Source: Inquilinus sp052078665 (GTDB lineage Bacteria > Pseudomonadota > Alphaproteobacteria > DSM-16000 > Inquilinaceae). From it: DNA of 64,000 bases. The position numbers were made by a program, and so were the translations under genes. The stretch spans positions 1 through 64,000 of the forward strand of contig NZ_JBQJIK010000010.1 in the NCBI RefSeq assembly GCF_052078665.1. Direction: 5' to 3'. This document shows, piece by piece, positions 7,603-16,023 of the stretch (the stretch's first letter is position 1; every line of letters starts with the position of its first letter). The notes under the pieces were generated by a model. That model worked only from the letters and a program-made list of their open reading frames with translations, ran no database searches and was not told the origin of the DNA.

Positions 7603-8616
7603 ATGAGGAAGGAACTGGGGCTGGCGATCCTGATCCTGGTGATCGGCACCATCTCGGCGCTGATCCAGCCGCGCTTCATCTCGGCGGTGAACCTGCTGAA
7701 CATGGCCAATCTGGTCGGCCTGTACGGGCTGTTCTCGATCGGCCAGGGGCTGGTGATCATCACCGCCGGCATCGAGCTGTCGGTCGGGTCGATGTTCGCG
7801 CTGATCGGCGTCGTCTTCGTCGACATGGTGGTGAACTGGGGCTGGTCCTGGCCGCTGGCCCTGGCCGCCGCCATCGCCATGGGCGGGGTGTTCGGCGCCA
7901 TCCACGGCTTCCTGGTCGCCCGGATCGGCATCCAGCCCTTCGTCGTCACCCTCTGCGCCCTGCTGATCTACCGCGGCGCCGCCCGCTACTACACCGACGA
8001 CGCCACCGTCGGCTTCGGCTATGGCGGCGATTTCGACACGCTGGCGAACTTCGCCACCGGCCGCAGCTTCGGCATCCCGAACAGCTTCCTGGCCATGGTG
8101 GTGGTGGCGCTGGTGATGTGGGTGGTGCTGCACCGCTCGGTGTTCGGCCGCTACCTCTTCGCCGTCGGCAAGAACGAGGAGGCGGCGCGCTATTCCGGCA
8201 TCAACACCCGCGCCGTGATCGCCTCGGCCTATGTCATCTGCGGCCTCCTGGCCGGCCTCGCGGCCGTGTTTCTCGCGTTCTACACCAACTCGATCCAGCC
8301 CTCGGCGCACGGCAATTTCTACGAGCTCTACGCCATCGCCGCGGCGGTGCTGGGCGGCTGCTCGCTGCGCGGCGGCGAGGGCTCGATCCTCGGCATCATC
8401 CTCGGCACCGTGCTGCTGCAGGTGCTGCAGAATCTGGTCAACCTGCTCGGCATCCCCTCCTCGCTCAACTTCGCGGTGATGGGCTCGGTGATCCTGATCG
8501 GCGTGCTGGCCGACCAGCATCTGCAGAGGATGCGCGCCGCCCGCCAGGCCCGCGCCGTGCCGGCCGCGGCCGACCGCCCGGCCCAGGCGGTCGCCGGATC
8601 GTCACCGAAGCCCTGA
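7603..8616 (+). CDS. Sugar ABC transporter permease (RbsC-like)
   Basis: Inner-membrane permease of the BPD_transp_2 family, 337 residues, with eight to ten hydrophobic segments. The hallmark ITAGIELSVGSMFALIGV (ribose-type 'GxDLSVG' loop) lies at about residues 50-67, and the C-terminal block AAAVLGGCSLRGGEGSILGIILG is characteristic. It is the third gene of the operon with the binding protein (4997) and ATPase (6062). A small inverted repeat (CGAGGG/CCCTCG) at 8658-8679 lies downstream and could end the transcript. Confidence 0.92.
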   Translation: MRKELGLAILILVIGTISALIQPRFISAVNLLNMANLVGLYGLFSIGQGLVIITAGIELSVGSMFALIGVVFVDMVVNWGWSWPLALAAAIAMGGVFGAIHGFLVARIGIQPFVVTLCALLIYRGAARYYTDDATVGFGYGGDFDTLANFATGRSFGIPNSFLAMVVVALVMWVVLHRSVFGRYLFAVGKNEEAARYSGINTRAVIASAYVICGLLAGLAAVFLAFYTNSIQPSAHGNFYELYAIAAAVLGGCSLRGGEGSILGIILGTVLLQVLQNLVNLLGIPSSLNFAVMGSVILIGVLADQHLQRMRAARQARAVPAAADRPAQAVAGSSPKP

Positions 8617-8688
8617 CCGGGCGCGGCACCGACGAAACCGCGTGCGCCAGGGACCATCGAGGGTCATGATCGTCCCTCGGAGGCGCCA

Positions 8689-9282
8689 ATGTCCGAATCC
8701 TCGATGCCGATCGTGGCGGTCGTCGAGCCGGCCGAGAGCGAGCGAGCCGTCGCCACCATCCTGCTGGCCTTCGCCACCGATCCGATGGCCCGCTGGACCT
8801 ACCCCGACCCGCAGCAATACCTGCTGCATTTCCCGGGCTTCATCCGTGGCCTCGGCGGCGCGGCCTTCGCCGATGGAACGGCCTGGCAGGTCGACGATCA
8901 TGCCGGGGCGATGCTGTGGCTGCGGCCGGGCGCTCATTCCGATGAGGAGGCTTTGGGAGCACTGATCGAAACGACCATTCCACAGGAGAGACAAGGCGAA
9001 ATCGGCGCCATAGTCGAGCAGATGGCCCGGTATCACCCGGTCGAGCCGCACTGGCACCTGCCCCTGATCGGCGTCGACCCGCTGCACCAGCGCAAGGGTT
9101 ATGGCGCGGCGCTGCTGCAGGACGCCTTGCAGCGCTGCGACCGGGACCATCTCCCCGCCTATCTCGAATCGAGCAACCCCGCCAATATCGGGCTGTACCG
9201 GCGGCACGGCTTCGAGGTCACGGGGACGATCCAGGCGGGGTCGTCGCCGCCCGTGACCCCGATGCGGCGCGCCGCGCGCTGA
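8689..9282 (+). CDS. GNAT family N-acetyltransferase
   Basis: 197 residues. The acetyl-CoA-binding motif A reads LIGVDPLHQRKGYGAALLQDAL at about residues 125-146 (V-x-P-x-x-Q-x-x-G-x-G), followed by the YLESSNPANIGLYRRHGFE motif B region. Such enzymes transfer acetyl to amines of small molecules or proteins, and the acceptor is unknown. The ATG at 8689 has a GGAGG ribosome site at 8680-8684. It stands alone between the sugar ABC operon and a VOC gene. Confidence 0.85.
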   Translation: MSESSMPIVAVVEPAESERAVATILLAFATDPMARWTYPDPQQYLLHFPGFIRGLGGAAFADGTAWQVDDHAGAMLWLRPGAHSDEEALGALIETTIPQERQGEIGAIVEQMARYHPVEPHWHLPLIGVDPLHQRKGYGAALLQDALQRCDRDHLPAYLESSNPANIGLYRRHGFEVTGTIQAGSSPPVTPMRRAAR

Positions 9283-9408
9283 TCGCCCGCGCGTCCGGAG
9301 CCTGGCCGGGCGGCCTGGCGGATCGAGCACCGTCGGTCGCGGGATCGTCATCGGAACCGTGATATCCTCTCCGAAACGCGGCGATCCGCCGTCTGATGGG
9401 AGGCAACG

Positions 9409-9798
9409 ATGCCCGAACACGGAACCTTCTGCTGGAACGAGCTGAACACCCGCGACGCCGAGGCCGCCCGCGACTTCTACGCCAAGACCCTGGGCTGGAC
9501 CTTCGATTCCATGACGATGGCGGCCGGCGGCGAATATCTGGTCGCCAAGGTCGGCGACCGCATGGTGGGTGGCATACTCGACATCCGGGCCGTCCCCGGC
9601 ATGGAGAGCGTGCCGCCGCACTGGTTCGCCTATATCGAGGTCGACGACGTCGACGCCCGCGTCGCGGCGGCGCAGCAGGCCGGCGCCACCCTCATGCGCG
9701 ACATCTTCGAGGTACCGGGCGTCGGCCGCATCGCCATCGTCCGCGACCCGACCGGCGCGGTCGTCGGCTGGATGACCTCGGCGCCCCAGCCCAGCTGA
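9409..9798 (+). CDS. VOC (glyoxalase/bleomycin-resistance/dioxygenase fold) protein
   Basis: 129-residue protein with two beta-alpha-beta-beta-beta VOC modules. It begins HGTFCWNELNTRDAEAARDFYAKTLGW, the usual opening, and ends with GRIAIVRDPTGAVVGWM. Single-domain VOC proteins of this length act as metal enzymes or binding proteins. Reaction not assignable. An ATG preceded by GGGAGG (9399-9404) sets the start. It is followed by the lysE leader region. Confidence 0.82.
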   Translation: MPEHGTFCWNELNTRDAEAARDFYAKTLGWTFDSMTMAAGGEYLVAKVGDRMVGGILDIRAVPGMESVPPHWFAYIEVDDVDARVAAAQQAGATLMRDIFEVPGVGRIAIVRDPTGAVVGWMTSAPQPS

Positions 9799-9820
9799 CG
9801 GCCGCAGCCGACCCGTGCGA

Positions 9821-9850
9821 TTGACGGCCCGGCGGCGCCGCGCATATGGT
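9821..9850 (+). promoter_or_regulatory. Promoter of the lysE leader
   Basis: TTGACG (9821-9826), 18-bp spacer, TATGGT (9845-9850). Transcription would begin about base 9857, which is the A of the ATG of the leader peptide, so the transcript is probably leaderless, as for the trpL attenuator of rhizobia. Confidence 0.6.
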
Positions 9851-9856
9851 GCCGCC

Positions 9857-9952
9857 ATGCGTCGCACCGTCTCCCTTCGCCTGCAACAAGCCCGCCGCAA
9901 TCCGGCGGTCGCTGTCGCTTGCGCGCCCGGGACGAGGCTGCGGTCTTCCTGA
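9857..9952 (+). CDS. Arg-rich leader peptide (31 aa) of a putative attenuator
   Basis: Small open frame MRRTVSLRLQQARRNPAVAV followed by ACAPGTRLRSS: 31 residues, 7 of them Arg. It starts where transcription is predicted to start, so no Shine-Dalgarno is needed. Arg codons 13 and 14 (9893-9898) fall in the 5' arm of a hairpin (CCGCCG 9892-9897 with CGGCGG 9903-9908). The stop at 9950-9952 is followed by another CCGGCGG (9952-9958) that could pair with the 5' arm of the downstream terminator. It precedes a LysE-type amino-acid exporter, so ribosome-controlled attenuation is the likely function. This is inference from arrangement only. Confidence 0.5.
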   Translation: MRRTVSLRLQQARRNPAVAVACAPGTRLRSS

Positions 9953-9980
9953 CCGGCGGCTGACGGCCCGACGCACGACG

Positions 9981-10004
9981 CCCCGCCCAACCGGCGGGGT
10001 TTTT
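9981..10004 (+). terminator. Intrinsic terminator/attenuator ahead of lysE
   Basis: Perfect 7-bp stem CCCCGCC (9981-9987) and GGCGGGG (9993-9999), 5-base loop, then TTTTT (10000-10004). It ends 39 bp before the lysE start and lies downstream of the leader peptide, so it can control read-through into lysE. Confidence 0.8.
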
Positions 10005-10043
10005 CATGATCCTCGCCGGCCCCTCCTGCCTTCGGAGAGCCCG

Positions 10044-10661
10044 ATGATCGACCCGCACCTCCTCCTCGCCTTCGTCGCCACCGTCACCCTGGTCATGCTG
10101 ATCCCGGGGCCGAACGTCGCCCTGATCGTCGCCAACAGCGTCGCCTGGGGGCCGCGCTATGGCCTGCTGACCGTGTTCGGCACCAGCTCCGCCATGGTGC
10201 TGCAGCTCGGCCTCACCGCCCTCGGCATGGCCGAGGCGCTGGGCACCGCCGGCGGCTGGTTCGAGACGCTGCGCTGGATCGGCGTCGCCTATCTGGTCTG
10301 GCTCGGCATCGCCCATTGGCGGGCTCCGCCGGCTGACCTGACCCGGATTGCGGCGCAGCCGAAATCCGCCGGCGCCATCTACGGCCGCGCCGTGCTGGTG
10401 TCGCTGACCAACCCGAAGACCTTGCTGTTCTACGGCGCCTTCTTCCCGCAGTTCGTCGACCCGGCGCGGCCGGCCGGCGCCCAGATGGCGCTGCTGTCGG
10501 CGGTGTTCCTGCTGCTCGCCGTCATGCTCGACAGCGTCTGGGCGCTGCTGGCCGGCCGCGCCCGGACCCTGCTGGCCCGCCACGGCCGGCTGCGGCAGCG
10601 AATCACCGGCAGCCTGCTGGTCGGCGCCGGCATCGGCCTGGCCCTGGCGCGAGGCAAATAG
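10044..10661 (+). CDS. LysE/RhtB family amino-acid exporter
   Basis: 205-residue inner-membrane exporter with about six hydrophobic segments. The start MIDPHLLLAFVATVTLVMLIPGPNVALIVANSV contains the family signature PGPN near residue 25. The motifs GIAYLVWLG-like (GVAYLVWLGIAHW) and LTNPKTLLFYGAFFPQF are also diagnostic. Exports basic or hydrophobic amino acids or their analogues. A GGAGA site precedes the ATG at 10044. The Arg-rich leader and terminator upstream suggest amino-acid-responsive control, perhaps arginine, though the substrate is not proven. Confidence 0.92.
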   Translation: MIDPHLLLAFVATVTLVMLIPGPNVALIVANSVAWGPRYGLLTVFGTSSAMVLQLGLTALGMAEALGTAGGWFETLRWIGVAYLVWLGIAHWRAPPADLTRIAAQPKSAGAIYGRAVLVSLTNPKTLLFYGAFFPQFVDPARPAGAQMALLSAVFLLLAVMLDSVWALLAGRARTLLARHGRLRQRITGSLLVGAGIGLALARGK

Positions 10662-10683
10662 GACAGATCGGCCGCTCCATCAG

Positions 10684-11244
10684 CTATTCGGCGATGGTCA
10701 GCCAGGGCCAGCGCGCCCGGTATGCCTCGACCTTGGCGCGAAACAGCCCGGGCGACGGGTTCAGCGGATTGGGCCGGAGGATGCCTTCGACCATGTCCTC
10801 GAGCCCGTTCGGGGCGTAGAGCCGGCCGGTCGCCGCCTCGATGCCGATGCAGGTGCATTGCACGAGGTAGCGGTCGATGCCGTCGGTGGCCGAGCGCAGC
10901 TGCGGATAGGCGCCGCCGAACCGCTTCCGGTACCAGAGATGGACCCGGGCCTGGTTCTTGACCTCGACCGGCACGCCGAGATCGGCGAACAGGACGGCGG
11001 CCTCGCGGATCATCGCATCCTCCGCCTCCCAGGACAGGTCGCGGTCGTCGAAATAGAAGACGTCGTAATCCTTGACCGACGTCTCCGGCGGCTGGCCGGA
11101 GCGCCGGTTCCACACCGCCTGGAACAGGCAGCCGGCGGTGAGATAGCACTGCGGCAGGCCGAGCCGCGGCAGCCGCTGCATCAGCGCGGCGTTCATCGGG
11201 TTCTCCATCGCCTGGGCGATGACGGTCTCGGCGGAGATCGGCAT
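10684..11244 (-). CDS. Nucleotidyltransferase family protein (COG3575 type)
   Basis: 186 residues. The N-terminal core contains LTAGCLFQAVWN and KDYDVFYFDDRDLSWEAED, the family's acidic pair (DYDVFYFDD) in a nucleotidyltransferase fold, and PVEVKNQARVHLWYRKRFG further on. Known members are uncharacterised. They are thought to add nucleotides to an unknown acceptor. Monocistronic, convergent with lysE. Confidence 0.75.
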   Translation of the reverse strand: MPISAETVIAQAMENPMNAALMQRLPRLGLPQCYLTAGCLFQAVWNRRSGQPPETSVKDYDVFYFDDRDLSWEAEDAMIREAAVLFADLGVPVEVKNQARVHLWYRKRFGGAYPQLRSATDGIDRYLVQCTCIGIEAATGRLYAPNGLEDMVEGILRPNPLNPSPGLFRAKVEAYRARWPWLTIAE

Positions 11245-11265
11245 GGCTGGACGGCCGTCAGCCCC

Positions 11266-12345
11266 TCAATCTTCCGGCCCCTCCGGCTTCGCCTTCAGGT
11301 CGAAGTCGAAGTAGCGGAAGGTCGCCACCATGTGCGGCGGCAGGGGGGCGGTGACGTCGATGGTGCCGCGCGTCGGGTGCGGCAGCACCAGCCGGCGGGC
11401 GTGCAGATGCAGCTGGCGCGGCAGCTCCGCCCCGGCGATCGCGGCCTTGCCGGCGCCGTACTTGCCGTCGCCCAGGATCGGCGTGTTCAGCGCCGCCATG
11501 TGCAGGCGCAGCTGATGGGTGCGGCCGGTGACCGGCCATAGCGCCACGAAGGCAGCGTGCCGGACCGCGGCCTCGACCACGCTGTAGTCGGTGACCGCCC
11601 GTTGGCCGTCCTCGTCATCGTCCTCGACCACCCGGCCGACATTGTTCGGCGACCGCGCCAGGGCCAGGTCGATGCGGCCCTGATGCGGATGCGGCACGCC
11701 GACCGTCACCGCCCAGTACTCCTTGCGCGTGGCCCGCTCGCGAAAGGCCTCGCTCAGCCGCCGCGTCGCCTTGGCGGTGCGGCCGATCAGCAGCACGCCC
11801 GAGGTCTCCTGGTCCAGCCGGTGGACCAGCCGCGGTCGCTCCTTGGCGTCGAACTGCAGATGGTCGAGCAGCCCGTCGACATGCGCCTTGACCTTGCCGC
11901 CGCCCTGCGTCGCCAGGCCGGACGGCTTGTTCAGCACGATCACGTCGTCGTCGATCAAGAGGATGGCGCGCTTCAGCTCCGCCGCCAGGCCCTCGGCCTT
12001 CTCCGCCTTCAGCGGCATCGGCGCGCGCGGCACCGGCGCCTGCGCCGCGGCCTCGTCGAGCGGCGGGATGCGGATGGTCTGGCCGGCCTCCAGCCGCTGT
12101 GCCGCCTTGGCGCGCTTGCCGTCGACCCGGACCTGCCCGGTGCGCAGCAGCTTCTCCAGCCTGCCATGGGTCAGGCCGGGGAAGCGCTGGCGGAACCAGC
12201 GGTCGAGCCGCAGCTCGCCGTCGTCCTGCGACACCGCGACGGTCTGCACGGCGCGCGGCGCTGGGTTCCCGGATGGCGGGGTGGCGTCGGCCGCGGGCTT
12301 CGGCGCAGGATGGCGGATCTTCGGCGGGGCTGGCATTCGGCTCAT
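11266..12345 (-). CDS. rluC: RluC/RluA family 23S rRNA pseudouridine synthase
   Basis: Isomerises uridines in RNA. 359 residues: an S4 RNA-binding domain at about 45-95 (LDRWFRQRFPGLTHGRLEKLLRTGQVRVDG), then the RluA catalytic domain with the active-site motif LVHRLDQETSGVLLIGRT (catalytic Asp in HRLD) near residue 175, and the RTHQLRLHMAALNTPILGD motif. The proline-rich first 35 residues are unusual but common in alphaproteobacterial members. RluC versus RluD cannot be decided from motifs alone. It is divergent from crcB with 42 bp between starts. Confidence 0.9.
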   Translation of the reverse strand: MSRMPAPPKIRHPAPKPAADATPPSGNPAPRAVQTVAVSQDDGELRLDRWFRQRFPGLTHGRLEKLLRTGQVRVDGKRAKAAQRLEAGQTIRIPPLDEAAAQAPVPRAPMPLKAEKAEGLAAELKRAILLIDDDVIVLNKPSGLATQGGGKVKAHVDGLLDHLQFDAKERPRLVHRLDQETSGVLLIGRTAKATRRLSEAFRERATRKEYWAVTVGVPHPHQGRIDLALARSPNNVGRVVEDDDEDGQRAVTDYSVVEAAVRHAAFVALWPVTGRTHQLRLHMAALNTPILGDGKYGAGKAAIAGAELPRQLHLHARRLVLPHPTRGTIDVTAPLPPHMVATFRYFDFDLKAKPEGPED

Positions 12346-12387
12346 CGGCGCTGTGTAGCATGCGGAGACGCAAGAGGGGATCGTCGC

Positions 12388-12780
12388 GTGGGGACGTATC
12401 TGTGGGTCGCGGCCGGCAGCGCGCTGGGCGGCATGGCGCGGTACTGGTGCTCCGGCTTCGTCGCCGAGCGCGCCGGCGAGGCCTTTCCCTGGGGCACGCT
12501 GATCATCAACGTCCTCGGCTCCTTCGTCATCGGCCTGTTCGGCGGCCTGACCGGGCCGGACGGCCGCTTCCTGGTCAGCCCGGAGGTGCGGATCTTCGTC
12601 ATGGTCGGGCTGTGCGGCGGCTACACCACCTTCTCCGCCTTCAGCCTGCAGACCTTGGCGCTGATGCAGGAGGGCGAATGGGCCCGGGCCGGCGCCAATG
12701 TGGGGCTATCGGTGGTATTGTGCCTGATCGCGGTCTGGCTCGGCGTCGCCGCGGCCGGGGCGGCGCTGAAAGGAGTCTGA
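12388..12780 (+). CDS. crcB: CrcB/Fluc fluoride channel
   Basis: 130-residue, four-helix inner-membrane protein that expels fluoride. Motifs: GGMARYW near the start, INVLGSFVIGL with the pore Asn, and GLCGGYTTFSAFSLQTL (sodium site and phenylalanine box). The start is GTG at 12388 with AGAGGGGA at 12373-12380. An upstream ORF extension would overlap the rluC coding strand and is rejected. I looked for a crcB (fluoride) riboswitch in the short leader and saw none. Adjacent rluC-crcB is a common alphaproteobacterial linkage. Confidence 0.93.
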   Translation: MGTYLWVAAGSALGGMARYWCSGFVAERAGEAFPWGTLIINVLGSFVIGLFGGLTGPDGRFLVSPEVRIFVMVGLCGGYTTFSAFSLQTLALMQEGEWARAGANVGLSVVLCLIAVWLGVAAAGAALKGV

Positions 12781-12870
12781 CGGCACAGGATTTTCCCGCC
12801 ATCCGTGCATAAAGGGATATTATCATCCCGCAAGGGAATCGAGTCGGTTCAAGGACGGGGAGAACAGGTG

Positions 12871-13374
12871 ATGAGGCTCGGGATCGTGGCGGGAATCGTG
12901 CTGCTGGGGGTGCTGGCGGGCTGTGTACCGAAGCCGCTGCCGCCCGACCCAACCGCCGAGCAGCTGCTGGCCCACGGCGCCAAGCCGATCCCGCGCACGG
13001 CGCTGGCCGAACGGCTGACCGACAAGACGGTCTACGGCACCTTCTCGGTCGACACCAACACCGCCACGGCCGGCGACGCCTGGACCGAATACTTCGCCCC
13101 GGACGGGCAGCTCTGGTACCGCGACCGGCGCACCACCTTCCGCGGCCGCTGGCATGTGCCGGACGACAAGGACGAGCTGTGCCTGAGCTTCCGCGAGGGC
13201 GAGGACCGCTGCGCCAAACTCTATGAGCTCGGCACCACGCTGCAGTTCATCTCCACCGCCCAGGGCCCCTATCAGGGTCGCGCCATCTCCTACGCCGACA
13301 AGGTGGCGGATGGCGACATGGAAGGCTTCGTGCCGAAGAAGCCGGAGCCGCGCAAGCGCCGGCCGCGGAAATAG
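12871..13374 (+). CDS. Predicted lipoprotein of unknown function
   Basis: 167 residues. The signal peptide MRLGIVAGIVLLGVLAGC ends in lipobox LAGC, so the mature protein is probably membrane-anchored at Cys18. The body has WTEYFAPDGQLWYRDRRTTFRGRW followed by DELCLSFREGEDRCAKLYEL, resembling small DUF995-type cell-envelope proteins in which two Cys may pair. The tail is basic (EPRKRRPRK). A GGGGAG site at 12857-12862 fixes the ATG at 12871. I do not recognise a function. Confidence 0.75.
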   Translation: MRLGIVAGIVLLGVLAGCVPKPLPPDPTAEQLLAHGAKPIPRTALAERLTDKTVYGTFSVDTNTATAGDAWTEYFAPDGQLWYRDRRTTFRGRWHVPDDKDELCLSFREGEDRCAKLYELGTTLQFISTAQGPYQGRAISYADKVADGDMEGFVPKKPEPRKRRPRK

Positions 13375-13377
13375 GGG

Positions 13378-14061
13378 TCATCCCAGCGGCCACATCACGC
13401 CGAAGCTGAACGGCGCCCACAGCGCGGTCGGCGCCCCGGCCGCGCGCAGCGCCTCCGCGGTCCAGACATTGCAGGTGCGCCAGGCGCGGTAGGTGCCGTG
13501 CGCGGCGTAGAAGGCCTCGTGGGTTCCGGTCCCCGGCGGCGCCGCCAGGATACCGCGGCCGGCCGGGTCCAGCGCCGCGGTGCCGCGGATGAAGCCGATC
13601 AGCGCGTCTCGCCCCGCCCGGTCCAGCGCCAGCCGGGTGCAGCCCGGCACGCCCGCCGGGTCCAGCACATAAACCACGTGCAGGGCGGTGGGGCCGCCGC
13701 CGAACAGCGCCGCCATCGCGGTGCGGAGGCGGAGATCGGCCCAGCTCGGCGTCTCGCGGTAGAAGGTCAGGTCGCCCCAGCCGAAGGCGACATGCAGGTT
13801 CGGCACGAAGGCGACCGGCACCGCATCCGGGAACACCGCGGTCCAGTCGACCAGCCCGTCCCGCGCCGGCAGCACGATGTCGGTGTGTGTCAGCGTGGCG
13901 CAGACATAGGCCGGCGGATCGCTCGCGGCGACCTGCTGCGCACGGCCGCCGAGCGGCACCAGGGCCAGCGCCGCGGCGACGGCGATGTAGAGCACGGCGA
14001 GGCCGAGCAGCCCGGCGGCCAGGGCGGCGACGGTCGCCAGCAGCAGGCGCAGCGCCCTCAT
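13378..14061 (-). CDS. DUF2459 family membrane-anchored protein
   Basis: 227 residues with a long N-terminal hydrophobic segment (about residues 4-38), then the DUF2459/TIGR02117 motifs: THTDIVLPARDGLVDW, VAFGWGDLTFYRETPSW, LHVVYVLDPAG, and YRAWRTCNVWTAEALRAAG with the conserved TCN-W near the C-terminus. Some members lie near polyhydroxybutyrate genes. Function unknown. The ATG at 14061 overlaps the stop of the upstream gene as ATGA, so the two are translationally coupled. Confidence 0.83.
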   Translation of the reverse strand: MRALRLLLATVAALAAGLLGLAVLYIAVAAALALVPLGGRAQQVAASDPPAYVCATLTHTDIVLPARDGLVDWTAVFPDAVPVAFVPNLHVAFGWGDLTFYRETPSWADLRLRTAMAALFGGGPTALHVVYVLDPAGVPGCTRLALDRAGRDALIGFIRGTAALDPAGRGILAAPPGTGTHEAFYAAHGTYRAWRTCNVWTAEALRAAGAPTALWAPFSFGVMWPLG

Positions 14062-14963
14062 CCGCGCACCCCGAAGATCCAGCCCTCGGTCCGGGCGGTG
14101 GCGGGGTCGAGGCCCGGCGGCGACCACACGGCGGGGTCCGCGGCCAGCGCCCGCAGCCCGGCCGCGGCCACCAGCGCGTCGGTGGCGTGGTCGGTCAAGG
14201 GATCGGGCGCCGCGGCCGGCCCGCTGCCGAGCCGCGCCAGCGCGGCATCGAGCTCGCCCCGGTCGCGCACCTTGGCGCTGGCGGTGCGGCCGGACCGGCG
14301 CCAGAACAGGCGCGGGAAGATCTCGACCATGACCAGCGGCTGCACCGCCGGCGCCTCGAACGGCCACACCGCCAGCCGCCCGTCGAGCCGGCGGCGCAGA
14401 TGATGCAGCACGCGCATCCCGGCCAGCGCGCCGGGCCCGACCGTCTTCGGCCCGAACTGCTTGAACGGGCTGTCGGGCGCGCCCAGCCGGTCGCGGCGGC
14501 AGGCCAGCTCGGCGGCGCGGTGCGGCTCGACCCAGCCGGCCGGGCGCGGCCCGCGAAGCCAGAAATCGGCGACATAGTCGGCATGGCGGGCGAAGCCGGC
14601 ACCGTGGAAGTCCGGCGCCTCCGCCGCGACCCGGTCGACCAGCGCCCACAGCGCCCGGGCATCGCCGCCCGGCGGCAGATAGCCGGCGGCGACGGCGAAG
14701 GGCAGCGAGAAGGCGCAGTCGATCCCGGCCAGCACCCTCCCGCCGCCCGCGGCCTGGGCCTCGAGCCATCCGGCCACGGCGGTCCGGGTCCAGCACCGGC
14801 CGGCCGGCGGCGGCAGCAGCATCGGCCCCTCGGCGCCGGCCCGGCACTCGGCCACGGCGACGCCGTCATAGGCGCCGAGCGCGCCGGACCAGTCGATGGC
14901 GACGAAACGGTCGAAGGTCTGTTCGCTGTCGGATGTCACGAGGGCCACGCCTGGCAAAGGCAT
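14058..14963 (-). CDS. DUF429-like RNase H-fold protein
   Basis: 301 residues. It opens with FVAIDWSGALG, the beta-1 strand with a catalytic-type Asp of RNase H/actin-like folds. GIDCAFSLPFAV supplies another conserved Asp, and the end DHATDALVAAAGLRAL...EGWIFGV matches the final DUF429 block, where an acidic residue completes a metal site. Nuclease activity is possible but undemonstrated. It overlaps the next gene (DUF2459) by 4 bp. Confidence 0.65.
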   Translation of the reverse strand: MPLPGVALVTSDSEQTFDRFVAIDWSGALGAYDGVAVAECRAGAEGPMLLPPPAGRCWTRTAVAGWLEAQAAGGGRVLAGIDCAFSLPFAVAAGYLPPGGDARALWALVDRVAAEAPDFHGAGFARHADYVADFWLRGPRPAGWVEPHRAAELACRRDRLGAPDSPFKQFGPKTVGPGALAGMRVLHHLRRRLDGRLAVWPFEAPAVQPLVMVEIFPRLFWRRSGRTASAKVRDRGELDAALARLGSGPAAAPDPLTDHATDALVAAAGLRALAADPAVWSPPGLDPATARTEGWIFGVRG

Positions 14964-15006
14964 TCCGGCAAGCCTGGTCCAGGGGCGTGGCCGAAGCGTG
15001 GCGGAG

Positions 15007-15930
15007 TTACGCGAGAACCAGGAAGGCGCCGAGCAGCCCGCCGAAGAAGGCGTATTTGATCGCGTAGTACAGCTTCCGGTTCTTCTTCTTGATGCCCTTG
15101 AAGTAGGTCCGGATCGGATAGATGTAGGCGAACGCCTTGTTCAGCCCCGAGACCTTGTCGCCGTCGGCGTTGCGGGTGGCGCCGGCCTGGATCAGGTATT
15201 TGGCGAAGAAGCGGTTCACCGCCAGCGCCCAGCGGAACCGCATCGGCCGCTCGACGTCGCAGAACAGGATCACCCGGTTCTCGTCGGAAAAATTCTCGGC
15301 GTAGTGGATGAAGGTCTCGTCGAACACCACATCCTCGCCGTCGCGCCAGCTGTAGGACTTGCCGTCGACGATGATGCGGCAGCGGTCGTCGTTCGGCGTG
15401 ATCAGGCCGAGATGATAGCGCAGCGAGCCGGCATAGGGGTCGCGATGCGCCACCAGCTTGCCGCCCGGCGGCAGCGAGGTGAACATCGCCGCCTTCAGGG
15501 TCGGGATGGTCTGCACCAGCGCCACCGAGCGCGGGCACTGCGCCGCGGCCGAGGGCAGCGGGTCGCCGTACCACTTCAGATAGTAGCGCTTCCAGCCGCG
15601 TCGGAAGAACGAGTTGAAGCCGACATCGTCGAGCTTGTCCGAGCCCTTGATGTCGCCCTCCTCCTGCAGCTTCAGCGCCTCGTCGCGCAGGACGTGCCAG
15701 TTGTCCTTCAGCGCCTGCAGCTCGGGGAAGCTGCGCGGGTCGTGATAGGGCGTGCTCGGCACCCGCGAGAACAGGTACATGAAGCAGTTGATCGGCGCGA
15801 AGAAGGTCGAATGGTCGGTCAGCTGGCGGGTGAAGCGGTGCCGCACCTGGCCGCGGAAATGCACCCACAGCGCCGAGGCGATATAGGCGTAGACGATCAG
15901 GAACTTCGGCGCGAACACAGTGGCCAGCAT
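15007..15930 (-). CDS. lpxO: LpxO-like lipid A fatty-acid hydroxylase (aspartyl/asparaginyl beta-hydroxylase family)
   Basis: Fe(II)/2-oxoglutarate oxygenase that would 2-hydroxylate an acyl chain of lipid A at the inner membrane. 307 residues. The N-terminal membrane helix MLATVFAPKFLIVYAYIASALWVHFRG aligns with the LpxO start. The iron ligands appear as the His-Arg-Asp of VAHRDPYAGSLRYHLGL and the distal His of ETFIHYAEN. The ATG at 15930 is used because GGAGG lies ten bases upstream; the ATG at 15939 would be only one base from it. The C-terminus has another hydrophobic helix. Confidence 0.85.
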   Translation of the reverse strand: MLATVFAPKFLIVYAYIASALWVHFRGQVRHRFTRQLTDHSTFFAPINCFMYLFSRVPSTPYHDPRSFPELQALKDNWHVLRDEALKLQEEGDIKGSDKLDDVGFNSFFRRGWKRYYLKWYGDPLPSAAAQCPRSVALVQTIPTLKAAMFTSLPPGGKLVAHRDPYAGSLRYHLGLITPNDDRCRIIVDGKSYSWRDGEDVVFDETFIHYAENFSDENRVILFCDVERPMRFRWALAVNRFFAKYLIQAGATRNADGDKVSGLNKAFAYIYPIRTYFKGIKKKNRKLYYAIKYAFFGGLLGAFLVLA

Positions 15931-16023
15931 CTGGGCCATACCTCCAACCGGGACCCGGGCGACGGGACCGGGTTTGCGACCAATTCGCACGCTCTATACC
16001 ATTCCCCCGACCTTACCGATAGG

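Noticed and set aside
12346..12387. Fluoride (crcB) riboswitch ahead of crcB
   Set aside because: Only 42 bp separate the divergent starts and the conserved riboswitch core pattern is not visible.
13378..14847. Single 489-residue protein spanning the DUF2459 gene and upstream sequence
   Set aside because: The first half is out of frame with the DUF429-like gene and has no recognisable content. DUF2459 has its own ATG at 14061 with ATGA coupling.
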